From Selenomonadales bacterium (GTDB lineage Bacteria; Bacillota; Negativicutes; Sporomusales; UBA7701): a DNA stretch of 64,000 bases. A program made the translations under genes and the position numbers. Below are positions 52,430 through 63,987 of the stretch, in pieces. The first letter of the stretch is position 1; each line of letters starts with the position of its first letter. The notes below the pieces were generated by a model that ran no database searches, was not told the DNA's origin, and saw only the letters and a program-made list of their open reading frames with translations. The stretch spans positions 62,001 through 126,000 of the forward strand of contig JAHDOI010000047.1 in NCBI GenBank assembly GCA_018434945.1. The letters are read 5' to 3'.

Positions 52430-53286
52430 GACTTCCGCCTCCTCACCGCGGCCGCGATCGACGCCGCGGCCTCATCCACCGTCAGCGCGGCGGCGTCCAC
52501 GTCGAGTCCCCGGCGCGCCAGCCGCTCCATCAGCGCCGTCACGCCCGGCACGTCCACACCCGCCGCCTTTAACTCGGCGCCATGGCGGAAAATCTCCCGC
52601 GGCGGGCCGTCGAGACTGATCGCCCCGTCATGCATAACCACCAGGCGTTTCACCAGCCTGGCCACTTCCTCCATATTGTGGGAAATCAGCACCACCGTCA
52701 CACCGGTCGTCTCGTGAAGCCTGACCACCTCGGAAAAAATCTCGTCGCGGCCGCGGGGGTCGAGTCCGGCCGAAGGCTCATCCAGGATAAGATAATCCGG
52801 GTTGAGGGCCACCACGCCGGCGATCGCCACCCGCCGCATCTGCCCCCCGCTCAGGCGGAAAGGCGAACGCTTGGCGAACGCCGCAAAATCCAGGCCGACG
52901 AAATCCAGCGCAAGCCGCACCCGCTCCTCCACCTCGTCCGCGGGCAGCCCGAGATTGCGTGGCCCGAAAGCCACGTCATCGAAAACCGTCTCCTCGAACA
53001 ACTGGTGCTCGGGGTATTGGAACACCATCCCCACCTTGCGGCGGGCCAGCCTGGCCGCGTCACCCTTGGCGGCGAGATTTACGCCATCCACCTCGACAAC
53101 GCCCCGGGTAGGCTTCAGCAGACCGTTCATATGCTGCACCAGCGTCGACTTCCCCGAACCGGTGTGGCCGATGACGCCGATAAACTCGCCCTCGGCGACG
53201 GTTAGGCAGATATCCTTCAGCGCCGTCCGCTCGTAAGGCGTGCCCGGCATATAAATATAACTGACGTCTTTCAGCACTATCGGCAT
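52423..53286 (-). CDS. ecfA2: ECF transporter ATPase EcfA2
   Basis: Second of the two ATPases, 287 residues. Walker A GHTGSGKSTL, Q-loop VGMVFQYPEHQLFEETVFDD, signature RLSGGQMRRVAIAG, Walker B YLILDEPSAGLDP and H-loop LISHNME are intact. The Q-helix FEETVFDDVAFGPRNLG is characteristic of Ecf ATPases. It overlaps ecfA1 by 10 bp and ecfT by 7 bp. Confidence 0.95.
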   Translation of the reverse strand: MPIVLKDVSYIYMPGTPYERTALKDICLTVAEGEFIGVIGHTGSGKSTLVQHMNGLLKPTRGVVEVDGVNLAAKGDAARLARRKVGMVFQYPEHQLFEETVFDDVAFGPRNLGLPADEVEERVRLALDFVGLDFAAFAKRSPFRLSGGQMRRVAIAGVVALNPDYLILDEPSAGLDPRGRDEIFSEVVRLHETTGVTVVLISHNMEEVARLVKRLVVMHDGAISLDGPPREIFRHGAELKAAGVDVPGVTALMERLARRGLDVDAAALTVDEAAASIAAAVRRRKSC

Positions 53287-54104
53287 AGCGCCACCGCCAA
53301 TTCCTCGTCGGTAATAATCCCGTCCGGCACCTCGAGCCCGGCCGCCCTGAGACGCGCGGCCACGTCCGCCGCCAGCGGCGCGTCCAGGCCGAGAGCCTTA
53401 AGCTCCGCCACCCGGCTGAAAACCTCCGCCGGCCGCCCGGTCAGCGCCACCCTGCCGCAGTCAAGCACCACGACACGGTCGGCGGCCACCGCCTCCTCCA
53501 TAAAGTGTGTTATGTATACTACCGTGATCCCCTCATCCTTGTTGAGGCGGACGACAGTCGCCAGAACCTCGCCGCGGCCCTGCGGATCGAGCATCGCCGT
53601 CGGCTCGTCCAGCACCAGGCACTTCGGCCGCATCGCCAGCACGCCCGCGATCGCCACCCGCTGCTTCTGCCCGCCGGACAAGAGATGCGGAGCGTGGTAG
53701 CGGTAGCTCTCCATACCCACGAGCGCCAGAGCCTCGGACACCCTGGCCGCGATCTCGCCAGGCGCCACCCCAAGGTTCTCCGGCCCGAAAGCGACATCCT
53801 CCTCCACCACCGCCGCCACGATCTGATTGTCGGGGTTTTGAAAGACCATGCCCACCTTCTGGCGGATCGGCCACATATTCTCAGGCACCGCAGTACTCAG
53901 CCCCTCCACCAGGCACTCGCCGCCGGTGGGCGCGAGCAGGGCGTTGAAATGCTTGGCCAGCGTCGACTTGCCCGAGCCGTTCGCGCCGATGATCGCCACG
54001 AACTCGCCCGCGCCGACGGACAGGCTGATATCCTCAAGCGCCACCACCTCGGTCCCGTCGGGGCCGGGGTAGGAGTGGCGCAGATTTATCGTTTTTATCA
54101 TCAA
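53277..54104 (-). CDS. ecfA1: ECF transporter ATPase EcfA1
   Basis: First of the pair, 275 residues. Walker A GANGSGKSTLAKHFNALL, Q-loop VGMVFQNPDNQIVAAVVEED, signature LLSGGQKQRVAIAG, Walker B CLVLDEPTAMLDP and H-loop ITHFMEE are intact. It heads the ecfA1-ecfA2-ecfT-truA unit. It is separated from rplQ by 409 bp that hold a hairpin and repeat copy H, so it may have its own promoter, which I did not find. Confidence 0.95.
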   Translation of the reverse strand: MMIKTINLRHSYPGPDGTEVVALEDISLSVGAGEFVAIIGANGSGKSTLAKHFNALLAPTGGECLVEGLSTAVPENMWPIRQKVGMVFQNPDNQIVAAVVEEDVAFGPENLGVAPGEIAARVSEALALVGMESYRYHAPHLLSGGQKQRVAIAGVLAMRPKCLVLDEPTAMLDPQGRGEVLATVVRLNKDEGITVVYITHFMEEAVAADRVVVLDCGRVALTGRPAEVFSRVAELKALGLDAPLAADVAARLRAAGLEVPDGIITDEELAVALCR

Positions 54105-54123
54105 ACTTTCTCCTTTAAATAAG

Positions 54124-54356
54124 GATTCGGCTTATAAGGTCCATCTGCGGCGCACCCGTAAAGGGTGGGCCGCCCCTCTAACCGCTAAAGCGGCAAGAGT
54201 GGCGCACTTGCTCCTGCGGGCGCTTGCTAGCGTACGTACCGAGTACGCGGCCGAACGCTACGCCATCCATGGCGCGCTCGGCACTAGGCCCATCCGGGGC
54301 CGTCGTCGCTGCGCGTCCTCGGAGCGCCTTGCATCTGGAGCCTTCTAAGCCAAATC
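54124..54356 (+). repeat. Hairpin repeat family, copy H (modules X and Y)
   Basis: 233 bp, plus orientation, 20 bp upstream of the ecfA1 start. Ends pair: GATTCGGCTTATAAGG at the left against CCTTCTAAGCCAAATC at the right. Module X stem CTCT-AACCGCT/AGCGG-AAGAG replaces GTTCT-AGGTGCT/AGCACC-AGAAC of copy G, a compensated change. Module Y and apical GCGTAC/GTACGC are present. The rest of the gap to rplQ (54357-54513) holds short hairpins and no gene. Confidence 0.87.
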
Positions 54357-54417
54357 GGCAATAAGCGGAGACGTTAAGTGCCTGCGTTTCGCAGCCCTGC
54401 CTCGCACAGGCAGATAA

Positions 54418-54436
54418 GGGCGGCCAAAGGCCGCCC
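54418..54436 (-). terminator. Hairpin downstream of rplQ
   Basis: GGGCGGCC and GGCCGCCC form an 8-bp GC stem with a 3-nt loop, about 80 bp after the rplQ stop. The T-run (TTATCTG) is weak, so it may slow rather than stop polymerase before ecfA1. Confidence 0.5.
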
Positions 54437-54513
54437 CATGTGTAACCCGCTGAAACTTATAAACGAAAACCAGGCGACCGCGAAAACACGCCACTGCCAC
54501 CTGGGTCTTCACC

Positions 54514-54852
54514 CTAAACCAGTTCGAGAATAGCCATCGGCGCGGCGTCGCCGCGGCGCGGCCCCAGCTTCAAAATGCGGGTGTAGCCGCCCTGGCGGTC
54601 CTTATACTTCGGGCCGACCTCGTCGAACAGCTTCTTCACCACAGCCTCGTCCATCAGGAAAGACAAAGCCTGACGGCGGGCATGCAGATCGCCCTTCTTG
54701 GCCAGCGTGATCATCTTCGCGGCCAGCTTGCTTGCTTCCTTAGCTTTCATCTCGGTCGTCTCGATGCGCCCGTGGGCAAAGAAGGAAGTCAAAATGCTGC
54801 GGAACAGCGCCTTGCGCGCGCTGGAATCGCGTCCAAGTTTGCGGTAAAACAT
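54514..54852 (-). CDS. rplQ: 50S ribosomal protein L17
   Basis: 112 residues, typical bacterial length. [60 protein letters not shown] and the ending ILELV are conserved. Last of the alpha-operon genes, 17 bp after rpoA. Confidence 0.98.
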   Translation of the reverse strand: MFYRKLGRDSSARKALFRSILTSFFAHGRIETTEMKAKEASKLAAKMITLAKKGDLHARRQALSFLMDEAVVKKLFDEVGPKYKDRQGGYTRILKLGPRRGDAAPMAILELV

Positions 54853-54869
54853 GAGTCACCCTCCCTCCT

Positions 54870-55829
54870 TTAATCTTCGCTTTCAGCCAGCGACAACCCG
54901 AGTTCGCCCAGCTTCTTCTTAACCTCGTCCAAAGACTTGCGGCCGAGGTTGCGTACTTTCATCATATCTTCCTCGGTCTTCTGGACCAGTTCGGCCACCG
55001 TGTTAATCCCGGCCCGTTTCAGGCAATTGTAAGACCGGACAGACAGCTCCAGATCCTCGATGGTCATCTCCATCGTCTTTGTGCCGGCATCTTCCGCCGA
55101 CTCGGTGAACGGGCCGTCGCCGCCCTCGTCCTCCGCGGCCACCCCGGCGATATTCTGGAACAGCTTCAGGTGGGCCACCATGATCCCGGCCGACTTGCTC
55201 ACAGCCTCTTCGGGGCGGATGCTGCCGTCGGTCCAAATCTCGAGCGTCAATTTATCATAATCGGTCACGTTGCCGACACGGGTATCGGTGACATTATAAT
55301 TAACCCTCAGGATCGGCGAAAAGATCGAATCCACCGGAATAACACCGATAACATGGTCGGGCTTCTTGTTCTTGTCGGCCGGCACATAGCCGCGCCCCCG
55401 CTCAACCGTTATCTCCATACGGAGCGAACTGCCCGCAGCCAAAGTGGCGATATGCAGATCGGTATTCAAAATCTCCACATCGGGATCGGTGATAATATCG
55501 GCGGCCTTGACCTCGCCCTCGCCCTCTTTCTCGATCCGCACGATCTTCGTCTCATCGCCGTGCAGCTTGATAAAAAGCTCCTTGAGGTTAAGGATTATGT
55601 CGGTAACGTCTTCCCGAACACCGGGAATCGTGGAAAACTCGTGGAGGACGCCGTCGATCTTCACCGACGTCACCGCCGCGCCGGGCAGCGACGACAGCAG
55701 GATGCGCCGCAGGCTGTTGCCGAGAGTGATGCCGTAGCCCCTCTCCAGCGGTTCGCAGACGAACTTGCCGTAACGGTTGTCCTCGCTGATCTCCACTATC
55801 TCGATCTTCGGTTTTTCGATTTCCATCAT
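54870..55829 (-). CDS. rpoA: RNA polymerase alpha subunit
   Basis: 319 residues. N-terminal dimerisation domain ([40 protein letters not shown]) and C-terminal helix-hairpin-helix domain ([39 protein letters not shown]) for UP elements and activators. A short acidic linker (AEDEGGDG) joins them. Between rpsD and rplQ as usual. Confidence 0.98.
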   Translation of the reverse strand: MMEIEKPKIEIVEISEDNRYGKFVCEPLERGYGITLGNSLRRILLSSLPGAAVTSVKIDGVLHEFSTIPGVREDVTDIILNLKELFIKLHGDETKIVRIEKEGEGEVKAADIITDPDVEILNTDLHIATLAAGSSLRMEITVERGRGYVPADKNKKPDHVIGVIPVDSIFSPILRVNYNVTDTRVGNVTDYDKLTLEIWTDGSIRPEEAVSKSAGIMVAHLKLFQNIAGVAAEDEGGDGPFTESAEDAGTKTMEMTIEDLELSVRSYNCLKRAGINTVAELVQKTEEDMMKVRNLGRKSLDEVKKKLGELGLSLAESED

Positions 55830-55892
55830 CCGGAAATACCCTCCTATTCGCGCAAACTCAACAGTTACGCCGTTTCCATTGTTGAGGGCAGA

Positions 55893-56525
55893 TTAACGGG
55901 AGTACAATTCAACAATGAAATGTTCCTGAACGGGAACATCAATTTCCTCCCGGGTCGGGTACCGCAGAACCTTGCCAGTGAGGCCGGCCGCGTTAAGCTC
56001 CAGCCAAGCCGGCACCGTCTTGGTGGCCAGACCTTCGGCCATCTCCTTGATAACCGGCGCATCCTTGCTGGCCTCGGCGATGGTAACAACGTCACCGGCC
56101 TTGACCAAGAAAGAAGGGATATCCACGCGGCGGCCGTTAACGGTGAAATGGCCATGGCGAACCAGCTGCCTGGCCTGGGTGCGGCTCGAAGCGAACCCGA
56201 GACGGAACGCCACGTTATCCAGCCGCCTCTCCAGCAGGACGAGCAGATTCTCGCCGGTGATGCCCTTCTGCCGTTCGGCTTTCTCAAAATAATTGCGGAA
56301 TTGGCGCTCAAGCAAACCGTAGATACGGCGGGTCTTCTGCTTCTCGCGCAGCTGAGTGCCGTACTCGGAAACCTTCTTGCGGGCCTGTCCCTGGCCATGC
56401 TGGCCGGGCGCGTAACCGCGGCGGGTGAACGCGCACTTGTCGCTATAGCATCTGTCGCCCTTCAGGTACAGCTTCGAACCCTCGCGGCGGCACTGTCTGC
56501 AAACAGCCTCAATATATCTTGCCAT
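55893..56525 (-). CDS. rpsD: 30S ribosomal protein S4
   Basis: Primary 16S-rRNA binder, 210 residues. This is the zinc-binding form: the N-terminal region has CRQCRREG, then DRCYSDKC. The S4 RNA-binding domain is [20 protein letters not shown], followed by [20 protein letters not shown]. Between rpsK and rpoA. Zinc and zinc-free S4 forms can coexist; only the zinc form is seen here. Confidence 0.98.
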   Translation of the reverse strand: MARYIEAVCRQCRREGSKLYLKGDRCYSDKCAFTRRGYAPGQHGQGQARKKVSEYGTQLREKQKTRRIYGLLERQFRNYFEKAERQKGITGENLLVLLERRLDNVAFRLGFASSRTQARQLVRHGHFTVNGRRVDIPSFLVKAGDVVTIAEASKDAPVIKEMAEGLATKTVPAWLELNAAGLTGKVLRYPTREEIDVPVQEHFIVELYSR

Positions 56526-56549
56526 TCTTGTCTAACACCTCCCGAAATC

Positions 56550-56945
56550 TTAGACTCTTCTGCGTTTGGGCGGACGGCAGCCGTTATGGGGAATGGGCGT
56601 GACATCCTTGATCAGATTCACCTCAAGCCCGGCGGCCTGCAGCGAACGGATCGCCGCCTCGCGGCCCGAGCCCGGACCCTTGACGAAAACCTCGATCTGC
56701 TTCATGCCGTGCTCCATCGCCGCTTTGGCAGCCTGCTCGGCCGCCATCTGGGCGGCGAAAGACGTGCTTTTACGCGAACCCTTGAAGCCCATCCCACCGG
56801 CGCTGGCCCAGGAAATAGCGTTACCCTTCTGATCCGTGATCGTCACGATGGTATTATTGAAGGTCGAACGAATATGGGCGACGCCATACTCGATATTCTT
56901 GCGTTCCTTCCGCTTAGGCCTGGCGGCAACTTTCTTCGCTACCAA
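56550..56945 (-). CDS. rpsK: 30S ribosomal protein S11
   Basis: 131 residues, platform of the small subunit. [57 protein letters not shown] and the tail [17 protein letters not shown] are conserved. 12 bp after rpsM and 24 bp before rpsD. Confidence 0.98.
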   Translation of the reverse strand: MVAKKVAARPKRKERKNIEYGVAHIRSTFNNTIVTITDQKGNAISWASAGGMGFKGSRKSTSFAAQMAAEQAAKAAMEHGMKQIEVFVKGPGSGREAAIRSLQAAGLEVNLIKDVTPIPHNGCRPPKRRRV

Positions 56946-56957
56946 TCTTTATCCCTC

Positions 56958-57332
56958 CTACTTCGACTTCCGTTTTACGCCGACCGTCTTCTTCGGTCCC
57001 TTGCGGGTCCGGGCGTTCGTCTTGGTCCGCTGGCCGCGGACCGGCAGGCCCATGCGGTGACGCTTGCCGCGATACGAGCCGATCTCAATCAGCCGCTTGA
57101 TATTCAGCTGCTCCTCGCGGCGCAGGTCGCCCTCGACCTTGTAATTCTTATCGATGGCTTCACGCAGCTTGGAAATCTCCTCTTCCGTAAGATCGCGCAC
57201 GCGGGTATCGGGATTGATGCCCGTAGCGGCGACAATCTCCTTCGAAAGAGTCAAGCCGAGGCCATAGATGTATGTCAAAGCAACTTCGATCCGTTTATCA
57301 CGCGGTAAGTCTACTCCGGCAATACGTGCCAT
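56958..57332 (-). CDS. rpsM: 30S ribosomal protein S13
   Basis: 124 residues, head of the small subunit, bridges to L5. [59 protein letters not shown] and the basic tail [13 protein letters not shown]. It follows rpmJ by 14 bp. Confidence 0.98.
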   Translation of the reverse strand: MARIAGVDLPRDKRIEVALTYIYGLGLTLSKEIVAATGINPDTRVRDLTEEEISKLREAIDKNYKVEGDLRREEQLNIKRLIEIGSYRGKRHRMGLPVRGQRTKTNARTRKGPKKTVGVKRKSK

Positions 57333-57346
57333 TTACACTGCACCTC

Positions 57347-57484
<138 letters not shown>

Positions 57485-57703
57485 CTACTTAAAGCGGTAA
57501 GTGATACGACCGCGTTTGAGGTCGTACGGCGTCAGTTCTACCGTTACTCTATCCCCAGGCAGGATGCGGATGAAATTCATCCTGATCTTGCCGGATATGT
57601 GTGCCATAACGACATGCCCGTTCTCCAACTTGACCTGGAACATGGCGTTGGGCAATGCCTCGACAACGGTGCCTTCCACCTCTATTACATCTTGCTTGGA
57701 CAT
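57485..57703 (-). CDS. infA: Translation initiation factor IF-1
   Basis: 72-residue OB-fold protein that blocks the ribosomal A site during initiation. [40 protein letters not shown] and RGRITYRFK are canonical. It overlaps the KOW-protein gene by 19 bp and precedes rpmJ by 24 bp. Confidence 0.98.
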   Translation of the reverse strand: MSKQDVIEVEGTVVEALPNAMFQVKLENGHVVMAHISGKIRMNFIRILPGDRVTVELTPYDLKRGRITYRFK

Positions 57704-58002
57704 GAGACTCCCTCCTCGTCCGCATCACTACTGGTGCCAGCCGCTGCGTTCAAAGCCGCGCGGATCTCGCGGTCGGTCGCTTTCCTCCCGCCGGTGATCA
57801 ATGCTGCGACACCTTCGTCAATAAACTTCAGCACGCCGACATGTCGGACATTCTTCTTCTTCGGCTTGGTCGCCCCGCGGCCGCGGCCATCCGCCACCAG
57901 GACATAAGGTGGCGAAAACCCGACCACCAGATACAGTCGTCCCCGGTCGCGGCCGGCCAGCGAGCGGACCGCCTGACCGAGCGCTATCCTGTCAACCGAC
58001 AC
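57685..58002 (-). CDS. KOW-domain RNA-binding protein (L14e-like)
   Basis: 105 residues, GTG start at 58000-58002. The KOW-type RNA-binding part is [20 protein letters not shown] followed by [20 protein letters not shown] and [12 protein letters not shown]. The tail is acidic and low in complexity. Small KOW proteins in the map-infA interval are common in Firmicutes; they are annotated as L14E-like or RNA-binding without experimental function. It overlaps infA by 19 bp and follows map by 12 bp, so translation is coupled. Confidence 0.88.
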   Translation of the reverse strand: MSVDRIALGQAVRSLAGRDRGRLYLVVGFSPPYVLVADGRGRGATKPKKKNVRHVGVLKFIDEGVAALITGGRKATDREIRAALNAAAGTSSDADEEGVSCPSKM

Positions 58003-58014
58003 GGAACTTTCCCC

Positions 58015-59423
<1,409 letters not shown>

Positions 59424-60680
59424 CTACTTCATGAAGCCCTGATAATGGCGCATCAGAATGACCGCCTCAATCTGCTTCATGGTATCGAGCGCCACGCCAA
59501 CGACAATGAGAAGCGCGGTCCCGCCGAAATAAATCCCCTCGATATTCGTCGCCCACACCACAATATTAGGCAGAATGGCGATAAATGCGAGGAAGATGGC
59601 GCCGGCGAGCGTGATCCTGGTCATGACGCGATCTAGATAGTCGGCGGTCGGTTTGCCCGGACGGAGGCCGGGGATGAAGCCGCCGTATTTTTTCATATTC
59701 TCTGCCATATCCGATATGTTCATGGTAACCGCAGTGTAGAAATACGTGAAAAAGATGATGAGCAGCGCATAAAGCGTCGTATTCAGCATCGTACCCCACG
59801 CAAACCACCCTGCCACCGTCTTCACCCATTCAACATCAACAAACTGGGCGATGGTTATCGGGAACATCAGCACGGATGACGCAAAGATGATCGGAATAAC
59901 GCCCGCCTGGTTAACCTTCAGCGGGATATGGGTCGAATGACCGCCGTACATCTTCCGCCCAACGACCCGTTTGGCGTACTGCACGGGGATCTTGCGCTGA
60001 CCCTGCTGGATGAGGATAACGAACACCACCATGGCCAACGCGATAATGGCGAACAGCGCCACATTGAAATAATTGATGGTGCCGGCCTTGATATACTGGT
60101 AAATGACATTCAGGCCGTCCGGCAGGCGGGAAACGATCCCGGCGAAGATTATCAGCGAAATACCGTTGCCGATCCCCTTCTCCGTAATCTGCTCGCCGAG
60201 CCACATCAGGAAAGTCGTACCCGCTGTAAGCGTCAAAGCAATGATAATAATCGACCCGATGCTGGGGTTCAGGATGGCGACCTTCAGACCGTAAGCCATG
60301 CCGATAGCCTGGATGAAGCCCAGCAGCACCGTGCCGTAGCGGGTGATCTGGGTAATCTTCTTGCGGCCCTCGTCGCCCTCTTTCGCCCACTGCTCAAACT
60401 TCGGCACAACAACCGTCAACAGCTGCATGATAATCGAAGAATTGATATAGGGGGTGATACTCATCGCGAACACCGAGAACTTGCTCAGCGCGCCGCCCGA
60501 AAACAGATCGAGGAGCCCGAACAGATTGCCCTGGTTGAAAAGCTGTTCAATCATCGCGGCGTTTACGCCCGGGACGGGAACATGGGTGCCGGCCCGGAAA
60601 ACGAGAAACATCCCCAACGTGAACAAGACCTTCTGCCTGAGCTCGGGAATTTTGACCACATTAGAAAGGGCCGAAAGCAC
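59424..60680 (-). CDS. secY: Protein translocase subunit SecY
   Basis: Central channel of the Sec translocon, 418 residues with ten membrane helices. FTLGMFLVFRAGTHVPVPGV near the N-terminus, SIFAMSITPYINSSII-like FAMSITPYINSSIIMQLLTV, and the cytoplasmic loop QGQRKIPVQYAKRVVG are conserved. It sits between rplO and adk in the spc-operon order; rplO ends directly before its start. Confidence 0.98.
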   Translation of the reverse strand: MLSALSNVVKIPELRQKVLFTLGMFLVFRAGTHVPVPGVNAAMIEQLFNQGNLFGLLDLFSGGALSKFSVFAMSITPYINSSIIMQLLTVVVPKFEQWAKEGDEGRKKITQITRYGTVLLGFIQAIGMAYGLKVAILNPSIGSIIIIALTLTAGTTFLMWLGEQITEKGIGNGISLIIFAGIVSRLPDGLNVIYQYIKAGTINYFNVALFAIIALAMVVFVILIQQGQRKIPVQYAKRVVGRKMYGGHSTHIPLKVNQAGVIPIIFASSVLMFPITIAQFVDVEWVKTVAGWFAWGTMLNTTLYALLIIFFTYFYTAVTMNISDMAENMKKYGGFIPGLRPGKPTADYLDRVMTRITLAGAIFLAFIAILPNIVVWATNIEGIYFGGTALLIVVGVALDTMKQIEAVILMRHYQGFMK

Positions 60681-61121
60681 CTAGATCACCTCGACTTTGC
60701 CGCCGGCGGCCTGGATTTTTTCCATCGCGGACTTCGTAAAGCCGTTGGCCCTAACCGTCAGAGACTTTTCCAGTTCCCCGTTGCCCAATATGCGGATGCC
60801 GTCGCGGACATTCTTGATCACACCGGCCTCAACCAGCAGGACGGGATCGACCACCGTACCGGCCTCAAAGCGGTTGAGTTCCCACACATTGACCTCGGTA
60901 TACTCCTTGCCGAACTTATTATAGAAACCACGTTTCGGCAGCCGGCGATAAATCGGCATCTGGCCGCCTTCGAAACCGGGACGGACGCCGCCGCCGGCAC
61001 GGGCGTTCTGACCCTTATGGCCTTTGCCGGCCGTCTTGCCGAGGCCCGAACCGAGACCCCTGCCCACACGCGTGCGTTCCTTCTTAGAACCGGGAGCGGG
61101 AGCTAGATCGTGCAATTTCAT
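60681..61121 (-). CDS. rplO: 50S ribosomal protein L15
   Basis: 146 residues. [60 protein letters not shown] and the C-terminal [19 protein letters not shown]. Late-assembly large-subunit protein. Ends one base before the secY start. Confidence 0.98.
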   Translation of the reverse strand: MKLHDLAPAPGSKKERTRVGRGLGSGLGKTAGKGHKGQNARAGGGVRPGFEGGQMPIYRRLPKRGFYNKFGKEYTEVNVWELNRFEAGTVVDPVLLVEAGVIKNVRDGIRILGNGELEKSLTVRANGFTKSAMEKIQAAGGKVEVI

Positions 61122-61139
61122 ACGGCAACACCTCCTCGA

Positions 61140-61325
61140 CTAATCTTGTACTTCTTCAACACTGACAAGATGCTCAACCTTGCGGACCATGCCGCGGATA
61201 GCAGGGGAATCACTCTGAATAACCGAGCTGTTGGTTTTGCCCAGGCCGAGCGCCTTCACAGTGGCGCGCTGATCTTCCGGGCGGCCAATCAGGCTGCGGG
61301 TAAGCGTAATTTTGAGTTTAGCCAT
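61140..61325 (-). CDS. rpmD: 50S ribosomal protein L30
   Basis: 61-residue small-subunit-type bacterial L30: [60 protein letters not shown]. Between rpsE and rplO. Confidence 0.97.
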   Translation of the reverse strand: MAKLKITLTRSLIGRPEDQRATVKALGLGKTNSSVIQSDSPAIRGMVRKVEHLVSVEEVQD

Positions 61326-61337
61326 GGCCTTTCCTCC

Positions 61338-61838
61338 TTAGCCCAGAAGTTCCTGAACCGTCTTGCCGCGCAGTTGAGCCACGTGCTCGGCCCGCTTGAG
61401 CTGCTCGAGCCCCTTCAAGGTAGCGCGCACCGCGTTATTGGCGTTGGACGAACCCAGGGACTTCGTGAGAATATCGTGGATACCCGCCAGCTCAAGCACC
61501 GCACGGACAGGGCCGCCGGCGATAACACCGGTACCTTCGGAAGCCGGCTTCAGCAGCACCTTGCCTGCGCCGAACACGCCCACCGTCTCGTGGGTAATCG
61601 TCGTCCCGGCGAGCGGAACCTTGATAAGATTCTTCTTGGCATCCTCGATACCCTTGCGGATAGCCTCCGGCACCTCCGCGGCCTTGCCCAGGCCCGCGCC
61701 CACATAGCCGTTGCCGTCGCCGACAACCACCAGCGCGCTGAAAGAGAAACGTCGGCCGCCTTTAACGACCTTTGCAACCCGGTTTATAAATACGACTTTT
61801 TCCTTAAGGTCGAGATTCGCGTGATCAATCCTGGCCAT
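61338..61838 (-). CDS. rpsE: 30S ribosomal protein S5
   Basis: 166 residues, needed for translational accuracy. [20 protein letters not shown] with [40 protein letters not shown] and [20 protein letters not shown]. The loop between the first strands, where spectinomycin resistance arises, looks ordinary ([13 protein letters not shown]). Confidence 0.98.
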   Translation of the reverse strand: MARIDHANLDLKEKVVFINRVAKVVKGGRRFSFSALVVVGDGNGYVGAGLGKAAEVPEAIRKGIEDAKKNLIKVPLAGTTITHETVGVFGAGKVLLKPASEGTGVIAGGPVRAVLELAGIHDILTKSLGSSNANNAVRATLKGLEQLKRAEHVAQLRGKTVQELLG

Positions 61839-61856
61839 TCATGTCCCTCCTTTTGC

Positions 61857-62219
61857 CTAAAATTCGAGGCCCGCTTCCCGTGCCGCAGTGGCCAAAGCCG
61901 CCACCCGGCCGTGATAAATATAACCGCCGCGGTCGAAAACCACCGTCTTGATACCCTTCGCCAGGGCCTTCTTCGCGATAGCCTCGCCCACCGCCTTGGC
62001 AGCGCCGGTATTGCCGCCGTACTCAAGGCCGAGATCCTTATCCATCGAACCGGCGGCCACCAGCGTGGCACCCCGTTCGTCATCGATAATCTGAGCGTAT
62101 ATGTGATTCAAGCTGCGGAAGACATTGAGGCGCGGTTTCTCGGCGGTGCCGACGAGCTTCTTGCGCAGCCTGAGATGCCTCTTCTTCCTCGCAACATTCT
62201 TGGGCTCTTTACGCAGCAA
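61857..62219 (-). CDS. rplR: 50S ribosomal protein L18
   Basis: 120 residues, 5S-rRNA binder. [40 protein letters not shown] and [20 protein letters not shown] are conserved. 24 bp after rplF, 18 bp before rpsE. Confidence 0.98.
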   Translation of the reverse strand: MLRKEPKNVARKKRHLRLRKKLVGTAEKPRLNVFRSLNHIYAQIIDDERGATLVAAGSMDKDLGLEYGGNTGAAKAVGEAIAKKALAKGIKTVVFDRGGYIYHGRVAALATAAREAGLEF

Positions 62220-62243
62220 GATACTTCACTCCTTTCCGTAAGC

Positions 62244-62792
62244 TTACTTCTTGCCCTTGGCGCCGGCTTTGCCTGCCTTGCGGCGGATCACTTCGCCCTC
62301 GTACTTGATCCCTTTGCCCTTATAAGGCTCAGGCTCGCGGAACGAGCGGATCTTCGCGGCAAGAGCGCCGACAGCCTCTTTATCGATCCCGGAAACCACG
62401 ATCCGGTTGGGAGCGGGAACATCGATCGTAATCCCCGCCGGCGGGTTGACCTCCACCGGATGCGAAAAGCCCAGCGTCAGATTCAGCTTTGTCCCCGCCT
62501 TAGCTGCGCGGTAGCCGACCCCCGCGATCTCCAGCGTCCGGGAAAAGCCTGTCGTCACACCGGTCACCATATTAGCCACCAGCGTCCGGGTCAGACCGTG
62601 CAGAGACTTATGCTCCTTCTCCTCCGAAGGCCGGTTGATATTAACGACACCCTCGCCGACCTCGACGATCATATCCTTAGGGACAGTGCGGGTCAGTTCG
62701 CCCTTAGGGCCCTTGACCGACACCACGTTACCGTCGACCTTGACGGTCACGCCCGCGGGAACGGCGATTGGCATCCTACCAATTCTCGACAT
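62244..62792 (-). CDS. rplF: 50S ribosomal protein L6
   Basis: 182 residues with two repeated L6 domains. [40 protein letters not shown] and the rRNA-binding [20 protein letters not shown] are conserved; a lysine-rich tail follows. Confidence 0.98.
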   Translation of the reverse strand: MSRIGRMPIAVPAGVTVKVDGNVVSVKGPKGELTRTVPKDMIVEVGEGVVNINRPSEEKEHKSLHGLTRTLVANMVTGVTTGFSRTLEIAGVGYRAAKAGTKLNLTLGFSHPVEVNPPAGITIDVPAPNRIVVSGIDKEAVGALAAKIRSFREPEPYKGKGIKYEGEVIRRKAGKAGAKGKK

Positions 62793-62816
62793 ATGTGCAC
62801 CTCCTAGTTCGAAAAC

Positions 62817-63215
62817 TTACCACACGTAAGCGATAACTTCGCCGCCGAGACCTTCCTTGCGGGCCTGCTTATCGCTCATGATCCCCTTGGAAGTCGAAAT
62901 GATGGCGATGCCGAGGCCGCCCAAAACGCGCGGCAACTGGTCACCCTTCGCGTAAACCCTAAGGCCGGGTTTGGAAATCCGCTTAATGCCGGTTATAACC
63001 TTCTCGCGGTTGGCGCCGTACTTCAGGGAAACCCTCAGGACCCCCTGCTTGTTATCGGAAACCATCTCGTAATCTTTCACAAACCCTTCAAGCTTAAGGA
63101 TCTCGACGATCGCCCGCTTGATCTTGGACGCAGGAATCTCGACTTTATCGTGATAAACCGAATTTGCGTTGCGAATGCGCGTCAGCATATCGGCAATCGG
63201 ATCGGTCATTACCAT
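62817..63215 (-). CDS. rpsH: 30S ribosomal protein S8
   Basis: 132 residues. [60 protein letters not shown] and the ending [10 protein letters not shown]. The start may be ATG at 63215 or the ATG two codons later. In E. coli, S8 represses the spc operon; no such site was looked for here. Confidence 0.98.
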   Translation of the reverse strand: MVMTDPIADMLTRIRNANSVYHDKVEIPASKIKRAIVEILKLEGFVKDYEMVSDNKQGVLRVSLKYGANREKVITGIKRISKPGLRVYAKGDQLPRVLGGLGIAIISTSKGIMSDKQARKEGLGGEVIAYVW

Positions 63216-63244
63216 AGCCTTTTAAACCCCCCTTCGGTTGCTTC

Positions 63245-63430
63245 TTACCAACTAGCCTTCGTCACACCGGGAACAGCGCCCTGGTAGCTGAGTTTGCGGA
63301 AGCAGATCCTGCAAAGCTCAAACTTGCGCAGATACCCGTGAGGACGACCGCAGATCTTGCACCTATTATACTTGCGCACCGAAAACTTCGGGTCGCGCTT
63401 CCACTTTTCAATCAGCGCCTTCTTGGCCAC
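63245..63430 (-). CDS. rpsN: 30S ribosomal protein S14, type Z
   Basis: 61-residue zinc form: [20 protein letters not shown], then [20 protein letters not shown] with two CxxC pairs, then [18 protein letters not shown]. Together with zinc-type L36 and S4 it shows a zinc-rich ribosome set in this operon. Confidence 0.98.
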   Translation of the reverse strand: MAKKALIEKWKRDPKFSVRKYNRCKICGRPHGYLRKFELCRICFRKLSYQGAVPGVTKASW

Positions 63431-63444
63431 AGCTTTCCCTCCTT

Positions 63445-63987
63445 TTATGCAGCGCTAAACGGCATGCCCATCAGTTTCAGGAGCTCCCTCGCCTCTTCGT
63501 CCGTATTGGCGGTGGTCACCACGATGATATCCATGCCGCGGACCTTATCCACCTTATCGTAATCGATCTCCGGGAAGATCAGCTGCTCCTTGATACCCAG
63601 GGTATAATTGCCGCGCCCGTCGAACGCCTTCGGGCTCACCCCGCGGAAATCGCGTACGCGCGGAAGCGCGACATTGAGCAACTTATCGAGGAACTGATAC
63701 ATCCGTTCGCCGCGCAGGGTAACCTTCGTCCCTATCGCCATACCTTGCCGGATCTTAAACGCCGCGATCGACTTCTTCGCCCGCGTCACCACGGGGCGCT
63801 GGCCGACGATCGTCATCAGATCGTTAACGGCGGCATCCAAAACCTTCGGGTTGGCCACAGCCTCGCCGACGCCCATATTCACAATAACCTTCTCGACCCG
63901 GGGAATCTCCATGACGTTCTTATACCCGAACTTCGTCATCATCGCCGGGGCCACTTCCTTCAGATACTTCTCTTTCAACCTGGCCAT
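63445..63987 (-). CDS. rplE: 50S ribosomal protein L5
   Basis: 180 residues, binds 5S rRNA and touches P-site t[63 protein letters not shown] and [20 protein letters not shown]. The start has GAGGTAACTAGCT before it (63988-64000). The next gene upstream, by synteny rplX, lies beyond the window edge. Confidence 0.98.
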   Translation of the reverse strand: MARLKEKYLKEVAPAMMTKFGYKNVMEIPRVEKVIVNMGVGEAVANPKVLDAAVNDLMTIVGQRPVVTRAKKSIAAFKIRQGMAIGTKVTLRGERMYQFLDKLLNVALPRVRDFRGVSPKAFDGRGNYTLGIKEQLIFPEIDYDKVDKVRGMDIIVVTTANTDEEARELLKLMGMPFSAA

